From Isoperla grammatica (lineage: Eukaryota > Arthropoda > Insecta > Plecoptera > Perlodidae): a DNA stretch of 64,000 nucleotides. The notes below the pieces were generated by a model. It did not search any database and was not told the origin of the DNA. It saw only the letters and a program-made list of their open reading frames with translations. Below are positions 31,201 through 45,400 of this stretch, one piece after another (positions within the stretch are counted from its first letter, which is position 1; each line of letters begins with the position of its first letter). The stretch lies in NCBI GenBank assembly GCA_945910005.1, contig OX246741.1, positions 9,782,669 to 9,846,668 on the forward strand, in the 5' to 3' direction. A program made the translations under genes and the position numbers.

Positions 31201-32929
31201 TCTGACAAGTCTAGGGGCATAACATTACAGTGGTTTTCTTTATCTTCATTAGAATAATGATGTGAGGGCTTTGGGTGTTGAGGTTGATTCTGAAACACTT
31301 TTGAGTCTTTAGTACTAGATAACTGTTTACATAGTTTGGATTCTGTCTGAATCACATTATCTTGAAAACAGGGAAACTTCTCATGAAGGGCAAACCTCTT
31401 AATAGGACGCCCTGTCTCGACAGAATGACTATATTCTTTTTGTTGCGAGAGCGTAGTTGTACCGTTATTTTGCTTATGGTGTGAATACTCTGAGGTGTTG
31501 ACTACTGATCGCGTGGTTTTAGTGTTGGAGTAGAATGAAGATACGACTACCCCACTGTCATTGATGTATGGCAGATCCAATTTGTTACAAGAGCGTGGGA
31601 ACTCGAAGTTTTGTTTGTCTTGAGCTGTAGGTCTACCGGTACTAGCTGCCAAGTCTCTTGATACCTCTGAACAGCCAGTGGGCATGTCCTTACAAAAACT
31701 AAATTGGTTCTTATTCAATGGTGTGATGTAGGAAGAATACTGAATTCCTTTAGCAGGAGTCTCAAAAGAACTCTTGGTGGAAATTGATGTACATTGCACA
31801 TTAGACTTTCCCTGACTTTCTTCGGACTGGAATTGTTCACGTTTCTTTCGACTAGATTCCAACAACCAGCTCATTGCTTGAGGCAGATGATCGTTATTTT
31901 CCTCTTCTACTAAATTAGTGGGGTGCTGGCAGGGTACTAATTTGACTGAAGAGCCTACCACTTCTTCATTGCATATTTCTGTTGCACATAGATCCAAGTC
32001 ACTGGTCTCTAAAATATGAGAGTCACATGAACCTGTATTGCCATCAATTGAGGTTTCGGATATTGGATCTGCTTCATGTAGATCTTTGATGGCATTGTAC
32101 AAATTCCTTACTGGTAGTTTTGAGAGTCTGAAATTTAAAACACAAATTTTGCATGACAATTTGTATGACCTGTAGCCTATGTAAAGCAGGTAGTGTGTAT
32201 GTAAACCCGTACAAATTTACAGTCGTTGGGGGTCAACACCAAACTATCAGCACCTATCAGCATTTTAGACCAAATATATTAGGCCTATGCCAAAATTAAA
32301 TTAATAGGTAGGCCTAGTCCAGTAATCATGGGCGGCAAAACTAAGAGTGGGAGGCTGAAAGGGAGGTGTGAAAGACGAACGTGGAGTGGTTCTCCTTGGG
32401 GTGGGATGCATACATCCAATGGGATGTATGATAGGCCTACAATGGAATGAGCCATTCACAGTTCTGAGGAAGTGGGAGTAGACCACCCACCTGTCTTATA
32501 TGATTGTGTTGATTGTGCTTTGTGTATTGAATGTGTTTTTTACCTAGGTCTGGATGTACCGATACCGTAAAGTGGGAATACAATAAATTTTGACTTATTG
32601 ATTGACACACACCTGACTTATCACAAGCTACTACACCGGCCGAGGCGGCCACGTACATACTTCATGGATATCTTATGCCTAAGCCTACTTCCAAACCAAA
32701 ACCAACTAGGCCTAGGCATATTCCTACCTAGGGCCTAGGTTTACCTAAGAAGTAGATAAGAAGTGAATGTAGACTTGGCCAGGCCCTAGGCTAGGCCTAG
32801 GCCTAGGCCCTAGGACACAAGCCAAACATTTGCAGCCTAAGCCTCAGCCTGAAGTTACCTTGCATGATTTTTTTGTGATGGTGGGTATAAAGAGCAGTTG
32901 GAATCGAATTTCTGTGTTTTTTTCTCCAT
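28208..32929 (-). CDS. Mps1: TTK/Mps1 dual-specificity spindle-checkpoint kinase
   Basis: Kinetochore kinase that starts the spindle assembly checkpoint. Coding exons in transcript order: 32929-32859, 32127-30937, 30173-29565, 29483-29317, 29220-29027, 28585-28208 (stop). Phases match throughout, giving about 869 residues, close to the usual length. The second exon's donor is ambiguous: 30937 (AG|GTGTAA) or 30961 (AT|GTATGT), both in phase, changing eight residues. The start [12 protein letters not shown] was found by phase, as the exon is too short for ORF search. Residues up to about 550 are low-complexity and Ser-rich; a kinase domain fills about 556-830: glycine loop GQLGRGGSS, lysine LAIKCVHL, Met gatekeeper VVMEKG, catalytic HSDLKPANF (HSD is typical of TTK), [22 protein letters not shown]. 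The N-terminal half has a KEN box (EDKENH) and PLDLS. No TPR is obvious. Confidence 0.95.
30276..30598. mobile_element. MITE with perfect 23-bp terminal inverted repeats, 323 bp
   Basis: GGTCCAATATTAGCAGGTCT at the left and AGACCTGCTAATATTGGACC at the right are exact inverse copies (23 bp in all). No clear target duplication is visible, so the family is not assigned. It lies in the TTK intron between 30173 and 30937. Confidence 0.8.
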
Positions 32930-33489
32930 GTTTGAGGCAGATCAGAGCTTTGACTAAAAGATGCAGGGCGTAGGCCCAGCCTAAGTTAGGCCTAGGCCTA
33001 GGCTAGATCAGGCGATCTCAACTTTTTGACTTAATCTCTTCATTTATGCGATATCCCAGTTATTAGAACAACTTAAAATTAATAGTTAGCTATACACAAC
33101 ACTATTCGATATAGTTTTAATGAATTAATGGACACAGTCATGCAAAACAAATTATGACTAACAAGAGGTTAGAAATTCTTTAAAAATCAAAACAACGATC
33201 ACATGGGAACCGTTATTATTCCTTGGAATTCATTGGCTCGTGGATTTAAATTCAGCCAATGATTGCAGTGGGTTGCAGGATAAACCACCGCTTTGTAAAC
33301 TTGAAAGATGCGACGACAACAGCAGAAAATGTTCAAAGGTACAGGCAGGCAGTGAATCAGACATCAAACATGGCCGATGGGGCCTGCCCCAAAAACTGTC
33401 ATATTTTTGCGTTTTGTTATTTATTTTAACACTTATTAGTGACATTATTAACTTTTAAAGAACTAATGTATTTTCACGTTTAATCAGTT
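32930..33489. promoter_or_regulatory. Shared divergent promoter region of TTK and Vav
   Basis: 560 bp separate the TTK start codon (minus) from the Vav start codon (plus), so both 5' UTRs and both core promoters must lie here unless upstream non-coding exons exist. An inverted CCAAT (ATTGG at 33231-33235) and a direct CCAAT (33256-33260) are 25 bp apart, a pairing typical of mitotic gene promoters. AGGCCTAGGCCTAGG words near 32990 belong to a motif scattered through the window. No TATA box is convincing. Confidence 0.45.
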
Positions 33490-36400
33490 ATGGCAGAAAA
33501 GTTCAGTGAACCTTGGAAAGAGTGTGGGAACTGGTTGACAAGGTGTGAGGTGATAAGGCCTGATCACAAGGCAAACTGGCCTGATGCTTCTATACAAGAC
33601 CTTGCTTATACTTTGAGAGACGGAGTTTTACTTTGCACTTTGCTAAACACCTTGGATCCAGGATGTATCGATATGAAAGATGTAAACCAGAAACCGCAAA
33701 TGGCACAGGTTAGTTGTTTAGGCCTAGGCCTAGCCCAGATTGCTGAGCTTTATTATCGACAAAGCCCTAGGGCTAGCCTAGCATTGATACATACTAGGTA
33801 GGCCTAAGCCTAGACGTAGCCTAGGGCTTAGGCTAGCCCTATGCTTTGTTATTTAATCTCTACGACAGACTGAAGAGAATCCTATGCCTAGCCAGGCCTA
33901 GGCCTATTCATAGACTGAAGCATTGTGAACTCTATTGGTCGTAAGTTCCAAAAGTTACTGCCATAACGCATTATTTATTTCAATTTGGCAGTTGTAGGCC
34001 TAGGCCTAGGCCTATATGAAACTGGTGATAAAACTGGTAGGCCTAGATGAGTTAGAATGGGAAAGACTAGGCCTAGCGGATAGAAAGATAACGGAACCTC
34101 CGCCACGGGATTGACGGACCTTGAGATACAGTAGCCTACGTAGGGCCTTGGCCTACTTGATATTAACCAATGCATTGTTATTTCAGTTTTTGTGCCTTCG
34201 CAACATAAAGACCTTTCTTCAGGCTGCACGCGAGATCTTTGGTCTAAGAGAAAATGACCTGTTCGAGCCGTCCATGTTGTTTGACTGTTCAGACTTCCTT
34301 CGAGTTCTTAGTACACTGTCAAAACTTTCAAATTGTCCAAAAGTCCAAAGGAAAAAAATTGAGTAAGTATTTACATTACATAGCCTAATTTGTTGGGCAT
34401 TCAGTAAAAACCTTGTTGCTTGCTTGTCTGGGAAGCATCACAGAAACTTTAAAAAATATAAATAAAATTGAGAGGCACATTTATAAATGAATAGACCTTT
34501 CATTAAAATTTGCTCCGCCCACGGTAGCTCATGCAGCAGGTCCTAATTGCACGGCACCTATGGACGTGGGTTCATATCCTGCATAAGGCATGGGTGTTTT
34601 GCCTATGCCTAAATAGTGATGGGCCATTGAAAATATTCAATTAATTGAAAATTATCTGTAGGATATTTTTTTGAATTTGTTTATTTCATCAGTATAGCCT
34701 ATAGAACATACTACACCAGTCATGCCAAGGCTGTGTCACCAAGTGACATATTGGTTGGCACTAAGGATGAGTGAAAATATCGATTTTATCGATCGATATT
34801 CGATATTGGAAAATATTTACATTAGGCCTATGGATAGAGGTGTTTGAAAATGGTTTTATTTTTCAAAAAAAATCGTTTTACTCTAAACCAAAATGTGGTT
34901 TTATTTCGGTGTTATTTTTTTAATGGAAATGGAGAAATCAGGAAGTTTTAAAGCAACGGAAATTTTCACTCGCTTCACACCGCTTTATTTTGAGCAACGC
35001 TATCTACCAGCTACGCTGCAAACCACTTTTCCATCGGCCAAAATGTGGTTGCAAAACAGTTTGAGACTAAACTGTTTTACCGACTTAGAGTCAAAAGTAG
35101 TAATTATTACGTAAAATATGCAATTTTTGCTGTACCGTAAATAGTTAAAAATGCTGAAAATGGTGTTATTTCGCTATTTCAACACTCAATTTGCGTTATT
35201 AAAATAATATGGTGTTATTTCGCGATTTGATTCCTTATCCTTCATGGCCAACATGCCGACATCTGTCAAAAAAAAGTTCTTACACCACAAATAATGAATT
35301 TCGTTTTATTGCGGATTCCGAAAAACAAACGTCTCTACCTATGGATATTAATTTAGACCTAAATATCGAAAGTATTGATTAAAATAGATAAATATAATTT
35401 CAGAATAGCTCCGTCTTTGCGCGCTAGTGAGAATGGGTACAGTGGGGGCAGAAATGGCGCTCTAGAGTAGCGTGTCCATATCAGCGCGTCACGTAGCCTT
35501 CAATTCCATTTCCCCCACTCGCCGGCCTCTCTCAATACACTAGGGCGTTCCCTCCCCCCCTAAAATGTCACTCATGAGGCAGTCCTGGCATATATAGCCT
35601 AATTATAGTGATAGTGATCAATAATAATGATATTTTGCTTGCAGAGGGTTCACCATTCACAGGAACCACTGCGGAGCACCAGATGACCCTATCTATAGGG
35701 ACTTGAATTCCAGGTATGTTAAGGCTGGTATATTTAATATAGGCCTAGTCCTAAAAACACACTCGAACGATAAATAAGACACAGTTCGATATGAGTGCGT
35801 CTTGTACTTAAAACAGTTGTGCAGTAAAGTTAGAGCATGTGTTTTGCTACTAGTTCGTACTTATTCCCAATTAAAGAATCATGTACTTCACACTTAATAG
35901 CTTAGGTCTACTTGCAACGAAATAATACCATGGTGTGCATTCACAACCGTCCCGAGTTTGTGTCTGCAGTTATCGTGTTCACCGTTGGTGGTTGATGATT
36001 CATTAAATCTGGTGAAGAAGTTGTAGGCTTGGTTCCAATCATCAGCTACCCTGACTGTATGTTATTTTCAATTTGTTTTCCTAGAGTGATCACAGAGGTA
36101 AGATCTTGTTACGTCAACAGACATCAATTACTTACAAGTTGGACTGGTCAGCCCAATGAATTGATTCATTGTATCCACCTAACCACTTGCCGTGACATCT
36201 ACTATAAACAAGACCATATATTCAATCACCATGTAATCATCTTGTTGACAAATTATAATTCTGAGCATTAAAGAAGCCTTTTTAAACCTATTCCATTACC
36301 AGATGTGTAGTTAATTTACTAGATAATTTGCTTAAAAAAAATGTAATGCTGTGCCCCATGCAGATGAGTTCTGCAGAGGCGGTCTATTGTCTCTCCCTCT

Positions 36401-39400
36401 GCCCCCCCCCCCCCCCCCACACCTTCCAATCCACTCAACATTCTCACTTTAGGGCCCCTATTTGTGATCCTTTATGGTAGTCTAATGTCACCAGTCTGAG
36501 CATGACAATGCAAATATCTGTGTACGTTATACTAGTCCTAGTCAGGGTGGATGATTTTTTTTTATCGGATTTTTTTAAATTTAAATTCACAATAAAAAGT
36601 GTTTCACAAAAGGGAGAATCAACTGGAAAATTGCAATTGGCCAATTGCCAACAAAAAATAACTCTAATACGGTAATACCACAAATTACAATAGGGTAGGC
36701 CTACTAATGTAGGCCTAATTTGAAAAGGCAATACTCAATAGACAAATTAATTTACATACAATATGGTATAGATATGAACTACGTCTACTCTGGTAGACAT
36801 AATATATGAGACCCAATCGGTCAAGTAGTGTAGCTCCAAATGACATAGAATGAATTTTAGTTCAGGTGAAAAATACTGCTTGTAAGTTTTTGTTTTTGAT
36901 TTACATAAATTCCACCCTGATCCTAGGTCCTATTTGGTCAGCCGAATTGAAAGTTTTCGTGCTGGGTGAGACAACAACTCTATAGGCCTATGTGCCAGCT
37001 GAATCCTGTCTACACTGACACAGCGATATCGACAACCTAGCAATGTATACTGACATGATAACGAACAATTGATGGACTTATTGATTTGGTTAGATAATAA
37101 GTTAAGGCCTCATTTCATAAACATCACCCATCACCTCACGCGTCATATTACATCGCCTATTTATGTTCATTCTCATCGTCCAATCATCACATCTCATTAG
37201 ACTTATTTTAATTAGTATTACATCAAATATTCATATGCCTTAGTATTAGTTTAAATTTACATGGATGCAGGACACAACCCTTGTGGATGGACCGTTGGTC
37301 CGCTTCCTGCATCCTTTCAAAATTAGGCATTTATATTAAGTAATTACTTCCAATGTACAATGTCTGATATTGATAAATAAATAATAATAATAATAATAAT
37401 AATAGTATGTGGCAATTTTCAAACTACGTAATTGGTTACCTGTGCTGTGTTAAGTCTCACTAAAAGCCACACAAAATTAATGGTTTTTGTTAATATCTGC
37501 GAAACGCTTCACAATAAAAAAGTGATAACTGTACAAATTGTGGTTTCATTAAAACTAAACAACTAGGTTCTCAAAGTTTCAAATATTTTTATCGTTGCTG
37601 GGTAATTAATAATTAACTGTAAATTATCTAATTTAGATTACAAAAATATGGAATGAGTAAATTAGTTATTTTTTTATTTTTGTTTTGTTCTTATAAAACC
37701 ACAATGTGGGAAGTTATCACTTTTTCAATATTGTGAAGCGTTCTCGAGATAATAATTTATACAAACCGTTAATTCACGTTCATAGCGAGACTACCCTTAC
37801 TGTTCCCATAAATCTGTCCTACTTTACTTGTGGTTTTGTCTAAGCTACAACTGACAGCTACACGTGTTTATATCTAGTGTATTTAAAGCTTTCATGTAAC
37901 TTACATGATACTTGATGACTACTGTCCGACTTCAATAGGGGGATTAAATTGGTATTTCAGTGTTGGTGCTATTTCTCCTGGCAATCAAAACCTTAGCTGG
38001 GACCATAACGATCGCAGCTGGATGCAGTTTACAATTAAATGTCCACGGTTTGAAGATAGGGAGGAAGAAATTTATGAGGATCTATGTTACGTTACTTTTT
38101 CCTCACCTTCAAAGGTAGATCAAATAAAATGGTTTAGTTTGCATGGATGTAATTATTGTGTAGTATGCCAAGCAGTATCTCAACGTGTCATGTAGGTAAT
38201 TGTAATCTGCTTTAGTTGGTACGTTGCAGGCTTACTTATATCATTTTTGCTACCGTAGGCCTAGGTTGTAGCTGACATATTGATCTGTGTGTATCCTGGT
38301 TCCATTCAGAAACTGGTATGCTTGACGTACTGATTTGTTATCCGTGCTTTGTTAGTGATTCACAGCGTGATGTACATTCTTTAGATTTGAAACTCTTATG
38401 TTTTAGTATCTTCATTCTTCCTAGCTTAAACAAGAGTCAAGCACTAAATATGAATATGCTTAATATTTAATATTGTGTTTTAGGAACATAGAATGTGTTT
38501 CTATTCCTCTGTTATATGCAATGTTTTGTGAATGCAGTGTGGCAAAGTGTGCTTCAACGATTAGACTGATTTAGAGTAGAATAGTAGATACTATTGTTTC
38601 ATGCTTTGCCATGATCAGACCTTGAATTTTATGCTACCTAGAGGAAGATAATGCAGTACCCTAGGACAGGCATCTCTTTTTAACTACCTACCTTTACATT
38701 TTAATTTCTCACATATGTTTTTTTTTTTTTTTTTAGTCAGTACCGACTATACTAAAATATTTATTGCTTCTCGTTTGCTTTCTTCTATTACTATAATTGT
38801 GTATTATGTTGAGAATTAACTAAGTTCTACTATATTTCATAGATCTAGTGATTTTTTTGTTCCCTGCCTATACTCTTGTGTTTGTTTTCTAATGAAATCA
38901 GTTGTATTCTCTAATACTTGATGGCTTGTGTTGTACCATGCTTCTAATGTTGCACAAGTGTGGTGTAGTGGTGGGACCGTGGCGGCAAAGAACTCACCGT
39001 ACATGCTCGACGAGAGTAGACTCCGTAGCAAGCCGCCGTCGTACGACACGCATGTTGCAATGTACGCATGCTCCGACTAAATGTTGTTCCGCTTGCGTAC
39101 GCATGTGTTGTAGTGCCGAAGACGAGACGGCCGGTTGCGATATCGACGATGAGGTCGAGTACAGCGGTTACTACTCCCACATCCGAAACGAGGAGATCTA
39201 CCAGGACCTTTGTATGGCGCGTACTCAGTCACAGGTGAACGCCCATACTACTTGCAATACGCCGGAACCTTATAATTAGCCACATGGTGTGAACCAAAAC
39301 TTAAATGTATTGTTTCAAATATTAAGATTGTTACCTATAACTTAATATTATCTTCTTATAATTATGTGTTTGTTTTTTTTGTTTTTTAAGTTATCACATA

Positions 39401-42400
39401 ATGCAGACTGCGTGGAAATTAATCTTTGGCTATACAAGGCCCAGGTAGCACTTGAGAAAATGTGCAAAATTTAAAATTCAAATTGTTTTCTTTTTTTCTG
39501 GCCAGATGGTATCAGGGCACTTGGCTAAATTACATTCATGGAGGCTAGCCCATTCCTATTTGTTCATATATTTTTTTCTTGCTGACTAAAACTTCCTTCT
39601 TGATCTTGTCCTAAAAATGGCACAAACTTTTGAAAACTCTGAAGTCTTGTAGTTTGGGCTGGTATAGCTATTAAGTGCTTAGAAATTGAAGGAAAACAAA
39701 TTTTTTTTTTTTCCTCTTATGCAATGATGACCTTTCAGCCTACCTTCTTTCCATAGTACCTACTTCAATCTGTAAGGTATGTCATTGTCTTCTCATTATT
39801 TTGAAAGGTCTGGTACAGTATCTTGACAGTGACAGTAGGCATAAATTTAGTTTTCAGGTTGTATGTATTGAAAGCTTTTACTTTAGCCACATTTATGAAA
39901 CCGGCACTGTTTTATTTCACTGTATTTATGAAATCTAATGCGGAAAGTATGATAAACCATATTTTGATCTTGCCATTATTATTTTCATGAATAAAAGGTA
40001 GGCTAATCGGAATCATTCAGAAGTCGATTTCTTATTTGAAAGTGAAATTTCGGGATCCCTCGCCATCTAACTGGTTTTGTTGTTTTTAGTGTTTCAAGTG
40101 TCAAGACCGTAGCTTGTAGGCTATGTATGTAAGTAATAGGCATATGTAGAATGAAAATAGAATGAAACTAGGCCTAACGCTTCACAATGCTCATGTTTCT
40201 GAACATTCGTACCACTTGGTGGGTTAGTGACAAGAGAACAACTACCTCGATTGTTGCATTTGCTTTACGTGTCTTCAGTTAATTAATTGCATGATAGTAT
40301 TCAATGAATCTAGTGACATAACCTTGGCTTTAATTGTGTCTCATTTAAATCAAGTAGTAGACCTAGTACCTATGCCTAACTGTCAATTATTGTAGCATGC
40401 TGTGTCAGTATTACAATAAAATAAATTAATGTTGTACATGTTTTTGTGTACATGTATTATAATTTACTCTACAATAATTATATAGGCCTTATGATAATGT
40501 AATGACTCCACATGACTATTTACATGAGGTTGTAATTAAAAAGAAACATTGTCTAGACGTTAGCAAACAATCTGCTTCGTAAGTATTAATGCAAACATTT
40601 ATTAATACTACTATCTATCTATATGTAGGCTCAATCAGTTTTGATCATTTTTCAATATCCAATAATCGTAATGTCCATCATCGTGTGAAAAGTGAAAACC
40701 ATATAAATTATAAAGTTTGTATGTGCTTTTGTTGATAATTTATTATTGAAAAATGTATTTACTGATATGGATTGACCCAGTATTTCAGTTAGTTGGTAAA
40801 TGTCGAAGCTTCATTATCGATACGACCAGTCATTATAGCAATTTAATTGTAAATTAGTATAAATCAGTTTTATAACTGAATGGGGTGGACTAGACATGAA
40901 GTAAATAGAATAAATAAATATTTTCCATCTTCTAACATAATCGAGGAAATGTATCAAAGTGATCTGTAGCCTATATATGACACTACAAAATGTTTGCCTT
41001 TATTTTATAAAACAAAAAGCAAGACTATATTTCAGCTCGTTTAGAAGTATAACCGTACTTACTTGTGCACGAATCCAAGACGGGCTACGTAACGACACGA
41101 TTGTGACGACGTGTTTGTACTTTTGTAGAACACCACGACGCACAACTTTGAGAAACGAGACTACGTGATTAACGAGCTGGTGGAAACGGAGAAGAACTAC
41201 GTCGACGTGTTGTCCACGATGCTCAAGTGTTTTGTTCGGCCCCTCAGCACTTTGCTCAAAGACGACGCGGCCATCATTTTCAAGGGATTTAAGGTACGTC
41301 CGGTTGTCTTTGTACACCCTTTGCATTTTATCCTTCCTATGCATTGGTGTACTTTTACATTATTACATTATTTTACACTATTTACTACACTACACTATTG
41401 TCTAATGCAGCTTCTTCGTTCCTGTTTTTTGTTTGTATTGTATTATTTTGGATCAAGTCTTATATGTGTATAAAGATATTATTGCCTTTGTTTTTAACAC
41501 TCTTTTTACCATATTTTCAACTTCATTGTGCACATTGTCTCTTTCACTGGCATTTTTTGTACTTTGTTTTTTGTTATTGTACTTATTTTAAGTAGTATTG
41601 TGACAAACACATGTGTAATGTGTGTTCTTTTGGTCTTGTTTCTGTGTTTTTATTGTTATGTTTATTATTTCACGCCAAATGGCAGAATACGCTGTATGCG
41701 AAATATTGAATAAATAAATAAAATCCAATACTGTACGCTCGCTCGCTCTTCCATGTCTATCTGTTGAATCAACTACCCCGATGCTATTCGTGCAGGCGCA
41801 CTGCGGTAGAAGAGCACAATAACACCTACACGGTGTGACACGGTGACCGTATGTTTCCAGGAACTCTCGGAGATCCACACCGGCTTCCACAATCACCTCC
41901 GAAGTGCCGTCGCCCCGGGGAGTTCCATTAGGCTAAGCGAGGTGTTCCTAAAGTGGCGGGAAAAGTTCCTCATCTACGGCGAGTACTGTGCGAACCTGAC
42001 GGCTGCACAAGCGCGCATTCAGGAGGTCTGCCAGAAGAGTGAGCTTATTAACCAGCAAGTTATTGTAAGTTCATAGCTTAAATTTTATTATAGTAGGCAT
42101 CACCTACTTGCCCTAGTCTCATGCTCATCATCACTTTGTTGATATTTAATAGACAACATTATGGAGAGACATATTTCTATATCTATGTTAAATGATGTAG
42201 GCATAATGTGGCATAGCTCAAATTTCTATCTATCTTTCTAAATGTGTGGAGACTAATCAAGACCTATTTCTATTTTGTACCTTAGAACATGGTTTAGAGG
42301 GCAGCCTAAATGAAAATATTTACATGGGCAGCAACATTTTATAAATTAAATTCTATTAAGTTACAAGCAGATAGTATTTGCACGTTAAGTGATTTGATGA

Positions 42401-45400
42401 CTAGCAAATCAGCCGTTTTCGAGTTGACTAAAAAACACAATAGACAGTAGGCTACATAATATCTAAGCTTAATCTACATGCATTGTTTGCATTTGTAGAG
42501 GAACCGATAATGCAGCCACAGTCAGTGCAAGGGTAAAGTAAAGGATTGTTGACAATTATGTTAACGTACGTGTTTACTTTGCAGAAGTGCCAACAGGAAG
42601 CAAACAACGGGAAGTTTGAACTACGCGATATGTTAATGGTGCCGATGCAACGAATTCTTAAGTACCATCTTTTACTGCAGAGACTGATCGGCGAGACACA
42701 GCCGGTAAGATTTGAGCCGTTATGTTAGTCAAGTCTTAGTTTATCACTGCCCTAATTTGGTATTATTGTTATTATTAATTGCTTTCATCCTCATAACATT
42801 CTTATACTCAACCACCAGTCGCGTGCACGCTGTTTCAACTAAAGTAAACAGATACCTATACTCATGCTGTCATATTACATTCTGATACTCAACCGCCAAT
42901 TGCATGAACGCTGTTTCAACTAAAGTAAACAGATACCTATACTCATGTTGTTATATTACATTCTTATACTCAAACACCAATTGCGTGAACGCAGTTTCAA
43001 CTAAAGTAAACAGATACCTATACTCATGCTGTCATATTACATTCTTATACTTAACCACCAATTGCGTGAACGCTGTTTCAACTAAAGTAAACAGATACCT
43101 ATACTCATGCTGTCATATTACATTCTTATACTCAACCACCAATTGCGTGAACGCTGTTTCAACTAAAGTAAACAGATACCTATACTCATGCTGTCATATT
43201 ACATTCTTATACTCAACCACCAATTGCGTGAACGCTGTTTCAACTAAAGTAAACAGATACCTATACTCATGCTGTCATATTACATTCTTATACTCAACCA
43301 CCAGTCGCGTGCACGCTGTTTCAACAAAAGTAAACAGATACCTATACTCATGTTGTTATATAACATTCTAATACTCAACCACCAATTGCATGAACGCTGT
43401 TTCAACTAAAGTAAACAGATACCTATACTCATGCTGTCATATTACATTCTTTACTCGACCACCAATTGCGTGAACGCTGTTTCAACTAAAGTAAACAGAT
43501 ACCTATACTCATGCTGTCATATTACATTCTTATACTCAACCATTAATTGCGTGAACGCTGTTTCAACTATAGTAAAGAGATACCTATACTCATGTTGTCA
43601 TATTACATTCTGATACTCAACCAACAATTGCGTGAACGCTGTTTTAACTAAAGTAAAGCGATACCTATACTCATGCTGTCATATTACATTCTTATACTCA
43701 ACCACCAGTCGCGTGCACACTGTTTCAACTAAAGAAAACAGATACCTAAATTCATGTTGTCATATTACATTATTCTACTCAACCGCCAATTGCGTGAACG
43801 CTGTTTCAACTAAAGTAAACAGATACCTATATTCATGTTGTTAAATTACATTCTTATACTCAACCGCCAGTTGCGTGCACGCTGTTTCAACTAAAGTAAA
43901 CAGATACCTATATTCATGTAGTTATATTACATTCTTATACTCAACCACCAGTTGCGTGCACGCTGTTTCAACTAAAGTAAAGAGTAAACAGATACCTATA
44001 CTCATGCTGTCATATTACTTTCTTATACTCAACCACCAGTCGCGTGCACGCTGTTTCAACAAAAATTAACAGATACCTATACTCATGTTGTTATATTACA
44101 TTCTTATACTCTACCACCAATTGCGTGAACGCTGTTTCAACTAAAGTAAACAGATACCTATACTCATGCTGTCATATTACATTCTTATACTCAACCACCA
44201 GTCGCGTGCCCGCTGTTTCAACTAAAGTAAACAAATACCTATACTCATGTTGTTATATTACATTCTTATACTCAACCACCAATTGCGTGAGCGCTGTTTC
44301 AACTAAAGTAAACAGATACCTATACTCATGCTGTCATATTACATTCTTATACTCAACCGCAAATTGCATGAACGCTGTTTCAACTAAAGTAAACACATAC
44401 CTATACTCATGTTGTTATATTACATTCTTATACTCAACCACCAATTGCGTGAACGCAGTTTCAACTAAAGTAAACAGATACCTATACTCATGTTGTTATA
44501 GTCCTCCCAACGAAACTATTCTCATGCTTTCATCACAGGCCATGTCCAGAATGGCAACTTAACTTGTCATTCCTCCGTGTGCTTGATGGAAGATTGCGTC
44601 GGATTGTTCTCAGTTCGTGAGTTGGCCAACTTGTCCGATGTTGATAAATGGTAATTCTCTCATTTGTGTAAGTTGCTATTAATAATATTACACGATGAAT
44701 ATTTTTAAAAATTAAATACAAATATAAGTTTGTAGTAACAAAACCAGTAAGTCATGTTTGAAGAGAAGTGATAATTGAAAATAGATCCCGGGCACCCAGC
44801 CATTCACAGCTTTCGATACCAAGAAATGGCGGAAACGCCGGTGTTTAAAGGACTTTATTTCATAAAACGTAAGTAGGGCGGACTATACCGTTACAGTTTC
44901 GACCTACCTCTAGAACACAGTGGAATATTAGAATAAATACTTGCTGCGAGTAGTTACTCTATGAATCTACTGAGTAAAGTGTGAATTTGATATATTTTGA
45001 CAGGCTTTCAATAAAAACAAAAGACTACCAATATCGCTCACAGCTTGCTGGATTTTGATAGTTCCTGTGAACTTCTTCGAATTCTCGAACTCTCATTGGG
45101 TACACAACAAGGTCTACTTGATCTCCACCTAGCGGAGGCTCGTCAAACTCCCGAGTTTGACGACCCTCCGCCAGGCGGAGATCAAGTAGATTTCAACGTT
45201 AGCGATCAAAGTTACATGATTGCAGTGCGGGAGCTGCTAATTTCGTCGTGCGCCATCTTAGTATTCAGCAATAGTGCGCGCATGAACACAGGCAGTAAAC
45301 CGTTCGCGGAAGTTTACTTCGAAACCTCAGGGGTTATGACGAAAGCATGAGAATAGATTCGTTGGGAGGACTATATATTACATTCTTATACTCCACCACC

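Noticed and set aside
34768..35400. Another hAT-type element starting TAAGGATGAGTG at 34768 around the family B copy
   Set aside because: I could not find a matching right end or an 8-bp duplication; it may be an old truncated copy.
42904..44562. Long repeat-protein ORFs of 155 and 172 codons
   Set aside because: They are produced by an 81-bp satellite in a Vav intron; there is no gene context. Kept as a finding only.
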